A DNA stretch of 64,000 nt from JASJCL01 sp050291585 (GTDB lineage: Bacteria; Desulfobacterota; Desulfobacteria; Desulfobacterales; Desulfosarcinaceae), in NCBI GenBank assembly GCA_050291585.1, contig JBNKKA010000002.1, positions 12,946 through 76,945 on the forward strand, given 5' to 3'. Of this stretch, positions 7,552 through 15,878 are shown one piece after another. A program made the position numbers and the translations under genes. Under the pieces are notes generated by a model. It saw only the letters and a list, made by a program, of their open reading frames with translations, searched no databases and was not told the origin of the DNA. How positions within the stretch are numbered: position 1 is the stretch's first letter; the number at the start of each line of letters is the position of its first letter.

Positions 7552-8778
7552 TTGCAAAGCAAAGAGAACATCGTCGTCGGACTGGATATCGGCACCACTA
7601 AGATCTGCTGCGTGGTTGGAGAAGTCGGTTCTGGCAATATCAACATCATCGGTATCGGCACCTGCCCCTCCATCGGTCTGCGCAAGGGGGTGGTGGTCAA
7701 TATCGAGTCCACTGTCGAATCGATCAAAAAGGCCGTCGAAGAGGCCGAACTCATGGCCGGCTGCGAGATCTCTTCGGTCTACGCCGGTATCGCCGGGGGC
7801 CACATCACCGGCTTCAACAGTCGCGGTATCGTGGCCATCAAGGGCACCGAGATCACCCCCGGCGACGTGGAGCGCGTCATCGACGCCGCCCGCGCCGTGG
7901 CCATCCCCATGGACCGCGAGGTGATCCATGTGCTGCCCCAGGAGTATATCGTCGACGACCAGACCGGGATTCAGAACCCCGTGGGCATGGCCGGCGTGCG
8001 CCTGGAGGCCAAGATCCATATCGTCACCGGCGCCGTCACCTCGGCCCACAACATCGTCAAATGCGCCAACCGGGCCGGACTGGATGTGTGCGACATCGTC
8101 CTGGAGAGCCTCGCCTCGGGAGAAGCGGTCCTCAGCAGCGAGGAGCGCGAGTTGGGCACCGCCCTTTTGGACATCGGCGGCGGCACCACCGACCTGGCGG
8201 TCTTCGCGGGTAAGAATATCAGGCACACCTTTGTGCTGGCCCTGGGGGGCGACACCATCACCAACGACATCGCCATCGGCCTGAGGGCTCCCGTGGTGGA
8301 GGCGGAGAAGATCAAGAAGAAATTCGGCTCCTGCCTGAGTAGGGAGATATCCAGTGACGAGACCATCGAGGTGCCCGGCATGGGCGGCCGCGAGCCGCGC
8401 AAACTGCCGCGCCAGATTCTGGGAGAGATTCTCGAACCGCGCATGGAGGAGATCTTCAATCTGTGCAACCGCGAAGTCTACCGCGCCGGCATGGAGAACA
8501 TGATCAACTCGGGGGTGGTGATCACCGGGGGGTCTTCCCTGCTCGAGGGCGCCACCGAGGTGGCCGAAGGGGTCTTCAGCCTGCCCACCCGCCTGGGTCG
8601 GCCGCGGGGCATCAGCGGCCTCACCGACGTGGTCAACAACCCCATGTACGCCACCGGGGTGGGTCTGGTCATGTACGGCGCCCGCCAGGCGCCGGAGAAA
8701 AAGTTCCGCATCCGCGATCGCAACATCTTCAACAGCCTGATTACGCGAATGAAGAAGTGGTTCAAGGAAGTACTTTAA
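7552..8778 (+). CDS. ftsA: Cell division protein FtsA (actin-like)
   Basis: FtsA is the actin-family ATPase that tethers FtsZ to the membrane. Visible signatures are VGLDIGTTKICCVVGE (phosphate 1), the SHS2/1C insert, and DIGGGTTDLAVF (phosphate 2). The C-terminal amphipathic helix (NIFNSLITRMKKWF...) serves as the membrane anchor. Length is 408 aa. The start codon is TTG at 7552, placed 6 nt after AGGAGGAG; no ATG fits. A 285-nt gap separates it from ftsZ. Confidence 0.96.
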   Translation: MQSKENIVVGLDIGTTKICCVVGEVGSGNINIIGIGTCPSIGLRKGVVVNIESTVESIKKAVEEAELMAGCEISSVYAGIAGGHITGFNSRGIVAIKGTEITPGDVERVIDAARAVAIPMDREVIHVLPQEYIVDDQTGIQNPVGMAGVRLEAKIHIVTGAVTSAHNIVKCANRAGLDVCDIVLESLASGEAVLSSEERELGTALLDIGGGTTDLAVFAGKNIRHTFVLALGGDTITNDIAIGLRAPVVEAEKIKKKFGSCLSREISSDETIEVPGMGGREPRKLPRQILGEILEPRMEEIFNLCNREVYRAGMENMINSGVVITGGSSLLEGATEVAEGVFSLPTRLGRPRGISGLTDVVNNPMYATGVGLVMYGARQAPEKKFRIRDRNIFNSLITRMKKWFKEVL

Positions 8779-9063
8779 CGTGCTTGTGAACGGGCCAATT
8801 TGAGAGGGCCTTACACATACCGGGGTCAAATGAGAGAAGAGAAGCGATGTACCGACGGGCCGCATGGGGCGGCAAACGGGTGAAGTCCCACGGAAGTTAC
8901 CGCAGACAACTGCATTGGAGAGGACGCCCGATCAACTTTTAGCTCATTTTTAACGTCAAGATGTTGTCGACCGTCGCCTGCGGATTCAATGCGGGCAACA
9001 TTGAAGGGCAGACCGCGGCGATAGTTACATTGTCGGCAACCAACCCAAAAAGGGGGAAACACT

Positions 9064-10263
9064 ATGTTTAGCATGGTAGAAGCAGACCATTCGGCCAAGA
9101 TCAAGGTCATCGGCGTCGGCGGCGCCGGCGGCAATGCCATCAACAACATGATCGAGAGCGGTCTTTTGGGCGTGCGTTTCATCGCCGCCAACACGGACGC
9201 CCAGTCGCTGGAGGTCTCCAAGGCGGAGACGCGCATGCAGATCGGCAACCAACTCACCGAAGGCCTTGGGGCCGGCGCCAACCCCCAGGTGGGCCGTGAA
9301 GCAGCCATGGAGAGCGCCGGGGAGCTGCGCGAGGCCCTGGAGGGCAGCCACATGGTCTTCATCACCGCCGGCTTCGGCGGCGGCACGGGCACGGGTGCCA
9401 CGCCGGTGATCGCCAACATCTGCAAAGAGCTGGGGATCCTCACGGTGGCGGTAGTGACCAAGCCCTTCAGCTTCGAGGGTAAAAAACGCCTGCGCATGGC
9501 CCAGGATGGCCTGGAGGAGCTCAAGAAAGTGGCCGACACGGTCATCACCATCCCCAACGATCGCCTGCGCGGTCTGGCCTCCAAGAGCGCCAAGATGATC
9601 GAGATGTTCAAGAAGGCCGACGAGATCCTGCTGCACTCGGTCAAGGGCATCACCGACCTGATCATGATGCCCGGCCTGGTCAACCTCGACTTTGCCGACG
9701 TCAAGACCACCATGGCCAAGGCCGGTATGGCCATCATGGGCATCGGCATCTCCAGCGGTGAAAATCGCGCCGTGGAGGCCGCCGAGCGGGCCATCTCCCA
9801 TCCCCTCCTGGAAGATGTCAACGTAAAGGGGGCCAAGGGCGTGCTGATGAACATCACCAGCAACAGCGACCTGACTATGGACGAGATGACCGAAGCCTCA
9901 GAGCGGATCTACAACGAGGTGGGCGAGGATGCCGAGATCATCTGGGGCGCCGTCATCGACGACAACGTGGGTGATGAGATGCGCGTTACCGTCATCGCCA
10001 CCGGCATCGGCATGGAGAAAGAGCTTGAGCGGGAGGCGCCCAAAGCGGCCGTCAAGGACCCTACCTTCGGGGGCAAGGTACGCGACCTCACCCCCGCAGA
10101 CGTCGGTGGTAGCCTGGTCGGTAGCCTTACACAGGACCTGGATGAGCCGACCTACATTCGCCGTCGCCGCGCCGTGGGAGATCCCATGAGCGACTTCAGC
10201 GATCTGGCCGTAAATACTGACGACCTGGAGGTACCCACCTTCCTGCGTCGTAAAGCCGACTGA
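9064..10263 (+). CDS. ftsZ: Cell division GTPase FtsZ
   Basis: FtsZ is the tubulin homologue that forms the Z ring. The 399-aa protein shows GVGGAGGNAINNM, the tubulin signature GGGTGTGATPV, TIPNDRL, and the conserved C-terminal peptide (DDLEVPTFLRRKAD) that binds FtsA. AAAGGGGGAAAC precedes the ATG. The 285-nt gap upstream (8779-9063) has no ORF I would keep and may hold a dedicated ftsZ promoter, but I could not pick a convincing -35/-10 pair. Confidence 0.98.
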   Translation: MFSMVEADHSAKIKVIGVGGAGGNAINNMIESGLLGVRFIAANTDAQSLEVSKAETRMQIGNQLTEGLGAGANPQVGREAAMESAGELREALEGSHMVFITAGFGGGTGTGATPVIANICKELGILTVAVVTKPFSFEGKKRLRMAQDGLEELKKVADTVITIPNDRLRGLASKSAKMIEMFKKADEILLHSVKGITDLIMMPGLVNLDFADVKTTMAKAGMAIMGIGISSGENRAVEAAERAISHPLLEDVNVKGAKGVLMNITSNSDLTMDEMTEASERIYNEVGEDAEIIWGAVIDDNVGDEMRVTVIATGIGMEKELEREAPKAAVKDPTFGGKVRDLTPADVGGSLVGSLTQDLDEPTYIRRRRAVGDPMSDFSDLAVNTDDLEVPTFLRRKAD

Positions 10264-10449
10264 GGATGGGCCTTATACACCTGTGGTCATGCGTCGAACG
10301 CTTTTCACCATCGTCAAGCACTGCCGACTTGAGTCCGATCCCCGGATCTGCGCACCAAAGGCTTGAACGGCCGGTCGCGGTGCTTACCCTATAACTGCCT
10401 AGCATCACAATGCGTGATGGCGGATAGGGACCGAGTCACAGGTGGGGCG

Positions 10450-12210
10450 ATGAAAAAAAAGCGAAGCCGACAGCATAAAAAACACCCATCTGTAGCCGCC
10501 CCCGGCGTCGAAGAGATCGGCGCCATCAAAAAAGGCTGGGCCGGACGGTTGCGGATTGCGCTGGTATACCCCAACACCTATGCGGTGGGGATGTCCAATC
10601 TGGGATTCCAGACGGTCTACCAGCAGTTCAATGCGTTTGACACGGTGGTCTGCGAGCGGGCGTTTTTGCCCGATACGCCCGCGGGAAGACCCGCCGCTAG
10701 CGTGGTCAGCTTAGAATCCGGTCGCCCCCTGACCGAATTCGACCTGATCGCCTTCTCGGTGGCCTTCGAAAACGACTATCCCAACGTGCTCAGCCTGATT
10801 GCCAAAGCAGGCCTCCCCCTGCGCTCGAAGGACCGAGGCGCCCCCTTCCCCCTGGTCATGGCGGGGGGAGTCACCTGCTTTATCAACCCGGAACCTCTGG
10901 CCCCCTTCATCGACCTCTTCCTGGTGGGAGAGGCCGAACCACTATTGCCCGCCCTCGTGGAACAGCTGCGCGAGGGAGACCTTGGGAACCATGCCGCGCG
11001 CCAAAAGCGCCTCCTGGCCATCGCCCAAAAGGTACCCGGGGCCTACGTCCCGTGCTTCTACACGCCCAGCTACAACGGCGACGGCACCCTGGCCGGCATA
11101 GCACCCCGGGCCGAAGTGCCCCCGCGCATCCGGCGTATCTTTGCCGCCGATCTCAGCCACCTGCCCACCGAGACCACCATCCTCACACCGCACACCACCT
11201 TCGACGCCACCTACCTCGTGGAGGTCTCAAGGGGCTGCCCCCATGGCTGCCGCTTCTGCAGTGCCGGTTATATCTACCGCCCACCGCGCTTCCGCCCCCT
11301 GGAGCTGCTCAAAACACAGGTCGATCACGGCCAGGCTCACACCGACCGCATCGGCCTGGTGGGCGCCGCCGTGAGCGACCTGCCCGAGTTGGCCGCCCTC
11401 TGCCGCCACGGCGCCGGCAGGAACCTCAAACTCTCTTTCAGCAGCCTGCGGGCCGACGCCCTCGCCCCCCCCCTCATCGAACAGCTCCAACGCAGCCGAG
11501 TGAAGACCGCCACCATCGCCCCCGATGCCGGCAGCGAACGATTGCGCCGGGTGATCAACAAAGGCGTCAACGAAGCACAGATCCTCTGCGCCGCCGAAAC
11601 CCTGGTGGCCGGCGGGATCCCCAACCTCAAGCTCTACTTCATGGTGGGCCTGCCCACCGAGACCGATGACGACATCGAAGCCATCACCCAACTGGTAAAG
11701 CACATTAAACACCACTTCCTGCGCTCCAGTCGCGCCCGGGGTCGCATGGGCGATATCACCGTCAGCCTGAGTAGCTTCGTGCCCAAACCGGCAACCCCCT
11801 TCCAATGGGTGCCCATGGCCGAAGAGAAGACCCTCAAGGCGCGCCTAAAGAAGATAAAAACCGATCTACGCCGGGTGGCCAACGTACGCGTCCACAGCGA
11901 CATGCCTCGCTGGGCCTTCATCCAGGCCCTCCTGTCCCGCGGCGACCGCCGCGTGGGCGACCTCCTCGAAGCCGCCCACCACAACCATGGCAACTGGCCC
12001 CAGACATTCAAGGCCGCCGTCCTCAACCCCCAGTTCTACGTCTACCGTGAACGCTCTCGCGACGAGGCCCTCCCCTGGGACTTCATCGACCATGGGGTCC
12101 GCAAAAGCTTCCTCTGGAACGAATACCAGCGCGCCCTGGACGCCAAACCCACGCCCCCCTGCCCGGCTACACCCGCATCCTGCAGCGCTTGTGGCGCTTG
12201 CGCTGATTAG
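10450..12210 (+). CDS. B12-binding-domain radical SAM protein, short form
   Basis: The N-terminal part (IALVYPNTYAVGMSNLGFQTVY, then FDLIAFSVAFENDYPNVLSLI) is of the cobalamin-binding type. The radical SAM core follows with CPHGCRFC (C263, C267, C270), which binds the [4Fe-4S] cluster cleaving SAM. The sequence resembles the TIGR03960 family, often fused to or adjacent to a TIGR03936 domain linked to rRNA/tRNA processing. Here the protein stops after a C-terminal CSACGAC motif and no partner domain follows. I chose ATG 10450 (after GGTGGGGCG) because the codons upstream look non-coding. The substrate is unknown. Confidence 0.82.
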   Translation: MKKKRSRQHKKHPSVAAPGVEEIGAIKKGWAGRLRIALVYPNTYAVGMSNLGFQTVYQQFNAFDTVVCERAFLPDTPAGRPAASVVSLESGRPLTEFDLIAFSVAFENDYPNVLSLIAKAGLPLRSKDRGAPFPLVMAGGVTCFINPEPLAPFIDLFLVGEAEPLLPALVEQLREGDLGNHAARQKRLLAIAQKVPGAYVPCFYTPSYNGDGTLAGIAPRAEVPPRIRRIFAADLSHLPTETTILTPHTTFDATYLVEVSRGCPHGCRFCSAGYIYRPPRFRPLELLKTQVDHGQAHTDRIGLVGAAVSDLPELAALCRHGAGRNLKLSFSSLRADALAPPLIEQLQRSRVKTATIAPDAGSERLRRVINKGVNEAQILCAAETLVAGGIPNLKLYFMVGLPTETDDDIEAITQLVKHIKHHFLRSSRARGRMGDITVSLSSFVPKPATPFQWVPMAEEKTLKARLKKIKTDLRRVANVRVHSDMPRWAFIQALLSRGDRRVGDLLEAAHHNHGNWPQTFKAAVLNPQFYVYRERSRDEALPWDFIDHGVRKSFLWNEYQRALDAKPTPPCPATPASCSACGACAD

Positions 12211-12234
12211 CGGACGCGCTGCGACAACCTTTCT

Positions 12235-12258
12235 AAGTATTCAATATACTTATTTTTT
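12235..12258 (+). terminator. Weak candidate terminator after the radical SAM gene
   Basis: AAGTAT-TCAAT-ATACTT forms a short AT-rich stem at 12235-12251 and is followed by ATTTTTTCT. It lies 25 nt after the radical SAM stop and marks the border of the lower-G+C patch. The stem is weak, so confidence is low. Confidence 0.35.
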
Positions 12259-12511
12259 CTAACGAGCGCTTGTCATACGAGCTGATTCTTGGTATCATTC
12301 ATAGCTGAGGTTCACGTTCGAGTTGCGGGGCGAACACGTTGACGAGTGATCTGAATGAATCGGCTGAATTGCCTTATTGGTGGTGGGCCTGAAAAGCGTC
12401 CGATTACGATCCTTGTGAAAAACAAACTAAATACTGATCATATAACAAAGTCGCGTGTTTGGCGCAGATAGCAGTGCGCACAACCATCGGGCTGTCAGGT
12501 GTCAGACGATT
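12259..12511. other. Non-coding spacer at the start of the accessory patch
   Basis: Together with the terminator candidate this gives about 300 bases without a supported gene. I see no tRNA, no convincing repeat and no strong promoter. Base composition becomes more AT-rich than in the flanking core genes. Confidence 0.5.
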
Positions 12512-13072
12512 ATGGAACCATATCTTACATTACCAATTGGTGCACTGATTGCCTCAGTATTTGCGAGTGTTTTTCTGGACGTTTCAGAAACGTTCAAGAT
12601 CAGAAACGAAGTTATTCTTGATGTCGTTGGATTTTTCGGTGAAATAGACCATCAGTTTCAGGATTTTCATGTATATAGAAGTACAGAAATAGCTGATAGG
12701 CTGCTTGATATTTCCGATGAAGATTGTCGGTCATTAGGCAGCGCGTTATCAGTGCTTCTGTCATCTACCAGCATCCACAAAAAAATGGCCATCGGTTTTC
12801 GGAAAAAAGAAGAGCTGGGTCTCTTCCTCGAGTTAAACAACCAGTTGCGCAAAGTTGCGAGCATATTGAGTGGCGCCACGCAAAGCGCTGGGACTAAAGA
12901 GGGACAGCAAGTCAAACAGCTATTCAAGGATAAGATCGATCCCCTGCGACACAATCTAATGATAGGCCTGATGGCTGGGGCAAAGTTTAGCGGAATCCTG
13001 TTCGATACATATAAAGTCAGGATGCCTACCTTTTATAAGATAGCGACTATCTTTAAGAAACCTAAAAACTAA
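12512..13072 (+). CDS. Unrecognised 186-aa protein
   Basis: I do not recognise this protein. It begins MEPYLTLPIGALIASVF, so it has one N-terminal hydrophobic stretch (about residues 5-20) that could be a membrane anchor. A mostly helical, charged body follows, with a second mildly hydrophobic region near GLMAGAKFSGILF. A frame open further upstream (from 12455) looks unlike a start region. The Shine-Dalgarno is poor. Codon use is AT-richer than in neighbours, which suggests acquisition. It lies alone between the radical SAM and SEC-C genes. Confidence 0.6.
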   Translation: MEPYLTLPIGALIASVFASVFLDVSETFKIRNEVILDVVGFFGEIDHQFQDFHVYRSTEIADRLLDISDEDCRSLGSALSVLLSSTSIHKKMAIGFRKKEELGLFLELNNQLRKVASILSGATQSAGTKEGQQVKQLFKDKIDPLRHNLMIGLMAGAKFSGILFDTYKVRMPTFYKIATIFKKPKN

Positions 13073-13176
13073 GCTTCCGGCTTCTCGCGGACCTGTTTTA
13101 CTCTGCCGCTCCACACCGCCAGGTGAGCTGGTTGCAATGAAGCAGCAGGAACATGACACACCCCAATGGAGAAAAT

Positions 13177-13464
13177 ATGAAAAAAGTATTCGATGGTAAA
13201 AAGACCGCAAAACTGGGTACTGAAAATAATCCAGCTGTCATCAACGTAAAAACAGAAGAAAGAGCGAAGGAACTACAATCAATTTTTAAAGAAAACGGTT
13301 GGAAACATATCATCGAGCTGACCCCCGATCAACCCGAGGACATTATCGACTTGGAAATATTATTAAATCCAATAAAAACAATGACTGCGGAAAAAAGAGC
13401 GGGACGCAATGAACCCTGCCCGTGTGGAAGCGGGAAGAAATTTAAAAAATGCTGCGGAAAGTAG
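13177..13464 (+). CDS. SWIM/SEC-C metal-binding motif protein, PBPRA1643-like
   Basis: A 95-aa protein whose last 20 residues form a SEC-C zinc-binding motif (RNEPCPCGSGKKFKKCC, ligands C-x-C and CC). The body (LGTENNPAVINVKTEERAKEL, then ELTPDQPEDIIDLEILLNP) matches my memory of the small PBPRA1643-type family (TIGR04102). SEC-C motifs bind zinc and often mediate protein contacts; the role of this family is unknown. ATG 13177 was chosen because GGAGAAAAT precedes it. Confidence 0.8.
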   Translation: MKKVFDGKKTAKLGTENNPAVINVKTEERAKELQSIFKENGWKHIIELTPDQPEDIIDLEILLNPIKTMTAEKRAGRNEPCPCGSGKKFKKCCGK

Positions 13465-13482
13465 ACGTTTTAAAGGTCGACT

Positions 13483-13797
13483 ATGGGTAAACGATTGGCG
13501 ATAGATCAGGTTGAGCGCTTGCTGATCCAAACAATGGCCTCTCTGCGCCACGAGGAGTGCAGCACCTGCGAGTGTCTTCAGGGATTTATCACCCAGCTTG
13601 AGTTAGACGCCGCCGATGCGCTGGCGGTAGCAGAGATCACCCGCCCCTGGAAAGTCTCGCGAACCGACATGCACGCCTGCCTTGGCTGTGACCCATGCCC
13701 GCCCGGATCCGCCTTCGCCGACCATATCAAGGCTAGGAAAAATGCGGCTACTACATGTGCCAATACGAAAAAGACAACATCGACACAATCATCCTGA
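13483..13797 (+). CDS. Small cysteine-rich protein, function unknown
   Basis: This 104-aa frame begins MGKRLAIDQVERLLIQTM. It carries two cysteine groups, CSTCEC near residue 26 and CLGCDPC near residue 66, which look like metal or Fe-S ligands. The last 20 residues after HIKARK are Thr- and Lys-rich and may be a read-through into the next region, so the natural end could be altered. The 3' end overlaps the start of the broken gene that follows by about 40 nt. I do not recognise the family. Confidence 0.6.
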   Translation: MGKRLAIDQVERLLIQTMASLRHEECSTCECLQGFITQLELDAADALAVAEITRPWKVSRTDMHACLGCDPCPPGSAFADHIKARKNAATTCANTKKTTSTQSS

Positions 13798-14123
13798 AAC
13801 ATGCAAAAATCAGTCAGACGGTGATGTTTGGAGAGATTCACGACTCTGTGTTGGCCGGGGCTCCGGCCCCCGTGGGCGACTCACTTTACGTGGTCTCTCT
13901 GCTTTTAAAACTGAGGGCAATCGGCTATAAATACCTTGCCCTTGAAGTGAACAAGAAAACGCAAGCCTTTGGGATACTTCCTGGATGACTTCACGGGTGG
14001 CCGGAATTTCAGCGGCTATATGGGACACACCTACGACACCCCGAGGGGTGCGACCTCTTCATCAGCGACTTTATCTGGAATGGGTACCAGAAGAGAAACG
14101 TTAAGAATCTTCCCATCGAATGA
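13755..14123 (+). pseudogene. Frameshifted gene for a GExH-motif (ChaN/Tiki- or erythromycin-esterase-like) protein
   Basis: Coding-like sequence moves between frames. MFGEIHDSVLAG and YKYLALEVNK lie in one frame up to about 13970. FLDDFTGGRNFSGYMGHTYDTPRG lies in the next frame. DLFISDFIWNGYQ, back in the first frame, then runs to TGA at 14121-14123. The GE-x-H motif near the start recalls ChaN/Tiki-like or erythromycin-esterase-like proteins; this assignment is tentative. Two compensating one-base changes would restore a single frame of about 120 codons. Sequencing error and true decay cannot be separated here. Confidence 0.5.
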
Positions 14124-14467
14124 TCAGATGTCATCCATATCATCCTGGCACGGAGAAGAAGATCGAATGGGCAGTTCTGCTTTATTTCCTGGGCTCGCTT
14201 CCGCTGATCTCATTTTGGCTCCATCGACTGCAGGAGATCTACTTCAACCGTCCCAATCCTGGCGGTTTTCTTTCATTCATCCCATTACATTATATGGATT
14301 TTATCACCGCCCTCATGCTTTCCTATTGGGTGTTCTGGTGTCTGATTCGGATTCCCATGGTCAATGCGCTCTTCACTTACACCACATTGACGCATTATTA
14401 TCGCCGCTATTATCAGCCCGAGACGAGGCTTAAACAACTGGGTGCCCCCAAAGACCTCCCTCAATAG
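14120..14467 (+). CDS. Short membrane protein, function unknown
   Basis: The 115-aa frame has two hydrophobic segments (WAVLLYFLGSLPLISFWL at about 18-35 and FITALMLSYWVFWCLI at about 61-76), followed by a basic, Tyr-rich tail. ATG 14120 overlaps the stop of the broken upstream gene as ATGA, which suggests they were co-translated. It could instead be the C-terminal part of a larger membrane protein that lost its beginning. The family is not recognised. Confidence 0.5.
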   Translation: MIRCHPYHPGTEKKIEWAVLLYFLGSLPLISFWLHRLQEIYFNRPNPGGFLSFIPLHYMDFITALMLSYWVFWCLIRIPMVNALFTYTTLTHYYRRYYQPETRLKQLGAPKDLPQ

Positions 14468-14538
14468 GAATTGGTTGGTTGTCGAGTTTTAAAAATGAGG
14501 TGAGAATCCAATGACAAAGATAAAAACAGGAGGAATAG

Positions 14539-14631
14539 ATGTACGCAGGCAGGTATGAATGCGGCTGGGAGAAGCTCAAGGAGGTGATTGCCGAACGGGA
14601 CGAAAAGGGGCTGAGCTCAGCCTCAAAATAA
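14539..14631 (+). CDS. Possible 30-aa small protein with a strong ribosome binding site
   Basis: ATG 14539 follows CAGGAGGAATAG, one of the best Shine-Dalgarno sequences in this patch. The frame encodes MYAGRYECGWEKLKEVIAER plus ten more residues and ends at TAA 14629-14631. It has a single Cys and a helical, charged body. It may be a real micro-protein or the surviving 5' end of a longer gene. Confidence 0.4.
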   Translation: MYAGRYECGWEKLKEVIAERDEKGLSSASK

Positions 14632-14671
14632 GGTATATTGACGATTGAACTCACCCAGCGAGGAGGTATCC

Positions 14672-14860
14672 ATGCCTGAACCCAAATGTAAAAGCTGTGC
14701 TTTCCGCGGCAAATACGACAAGAATCCCGGCTCTATTCTGGGTCGGCTCTGGCGCTGGCATACCGGCTGGTGTCCGGGCTGGCGGGCTTATATGAACTCC
14801 CTCCCAACCGAGGAGAGAAAGGCGATTGCCGAAAACTACAAGATGGAGAAGTACTTGTGA
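14672..14860 (+). CDS. Small conserved-looking CxxC protein (62 aa)
   Basis: The protein begins MPEPKCKSCAFRGKYDKNP and contains WRWHTGWCPGWRAYMNSLP, so it has a CxxC pair near the start and a third Cys in a Trp-rich segment. I recall similar short proteins in other deltaproteobacteria but know no function. ATG 14672 follows AGCGAGGAGGTATCC, a strong ribosome site; the longer frame from 14645 is less likely. It lies 50 nt before the QueG-like gene. Confidence 0.65.
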   Translation: MPEPKCKSCAFRGKYDKNPGSILGRLWRWHTGWCPGWRAYMNSLPTEERKAIAENYKMEKYL

Positions 14861-14910
14861 GGTCGGTCGCAGTGTGAGTGGGCCTCGAACTGGCCAAAGG
14901 AGATAGCGCG

Positions 14911-15834
14911 TTGCAGAAGACAGCCCTGACCGAGAAGATCCGCAGCCTCGGAGAAGAGATCGGCCTGGACGCCCTGGGCGTTGCCGCGGCGGCCCCCTTC
15001 AGCGACTATGCGCTGCGCGATTCTTCCCGGCGAGACCCTCGAATCTCCATGCCGAACGCGCGTACCATCATCGTGGCGGGCATCTATATCGGTGGGGTGA
15101 CCCTGCCCAAGTGGGAGGCTGCCTGTCACGGTCGCACCAGCCGGCTCTACCTGTCGGGTTTTTTTCTGGATGTGGTCAAACCCCTCCTGCCCATCATCGA
15201 ATTTCTCAAGCAAGTGGGCTACCAGGCCCTTGCCTGTGACGGGGCGGTCCGGGGCGGCAGTGTGCTGCCCCTCAAGCTGGCGGCCGTGCGGGCGGGGCTG
15301 GGCTGGCAGGGAAAGCACAGCCTGCTCATCTCCAAAACCTACGGGACCTTCCTGGCCTTGGGGGGCATCATCACCAATGCGGAGATGAACGTAAATACCC
15401 GCATCGAACCCAACCGCTGCCGGGAGTGCGACCAGTGCCGGACCGCCTGCCCTCTGGGGGCATTGGAGCGGCCCCATGTGCTTGACATGCAACGCTGTCT
15501 CTCCTACCGGCTGCAGGAAGAGGACCTGCCCGCCGCGGCAGAGGCCGTCATGGAGAACCGCGTGGGGGACTGCGAAATCTGTCAGACGGCCTGCCCCTGG
15601 AACAAAAAGCATCTCAAAACACCATTGGACACAAAGCTGACGGCTGCTTTTCAAAAGCGGATCGATGCCTTGGAAAGCTTGTTCCATCTGCCGCATCTGA
15701 TGACGTTATCAGCGCAAGACTACCGGGAGCACCTGGGCCACCTCAACACCGAGATCCCATTTGACCTCTTCAGGCGTAACGTTCGTTTAGCCCTGCAGCA
15801 CGCAACAGCTGAAGACAGCCGTGCCTGCGAGTAG
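14911..15834 (+). CDS. QueG-family (epoxyqueuosine reductase-like) iron-sulfur protein
   Basis: The 307-aa protein has the QueG layout: an N-terminal cobalamin-binding-like part, then a double [4Fe-4S] ferredoxin block with CRECDQCRTACP near residue 170 and a late CEICQTACPW. True QueG reduces epoxyqueuosine to queuosine in tRNA. This protein is shorter than E. coli QueG, and at the place of the RGRDYH motif I see GRTSRLY, without the Asp. It may therefore be a paralogue with another role. Start TTG 14911 is chosen for its AAAGGAGA site; GTG 14878 is the alternative. Confidence 0.75.
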   Translation: MQKTALTEKIRSLGEEIGLDALGVAAAAPFSDYALRDSSRRDPRISMPNARTIIVAGIYIGGVTLPKWEAACHGRTSRLYLSGFFLDVVKPLLPIIEFLKQVGYQALACDGAVRGGSVLPLKLAAVRAGLGWQGKHSLLISKTYGTFLALGGIITNAEMNVNTRIEPNRCRECDQCRTACPLGALERPHVLDMQRCLSYRLQEEDLPAAAEAVMENRVGDCEICQTACPWNKKHLKTPLDTKLTAAFQKRIDALESLFHLPHLMTLSAQDYREHLGHLNTEIPFDLFRRNVRLALQHATAEDSRACE

Positions 15835-15878
15835 GTCAGTAGCATGGCGATAAAAGACACATTTTCCAGGAAAAGCAT

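Noticed and set aside
7537..8865. Long minus-strand frame opposite ftsA
   Set aside because: Mirror of high-G+C ftsA codons; His/Asp/Gly/Val-rich composition and no start signal. ftsA itself has all family motifs.
8779..9063. ftsZ promoter assignment in the ftsA-ftsZ gap
   Set aside because: TTGAAG with TTACAT at 18-nt spacing is possible but too weak to report as a site.
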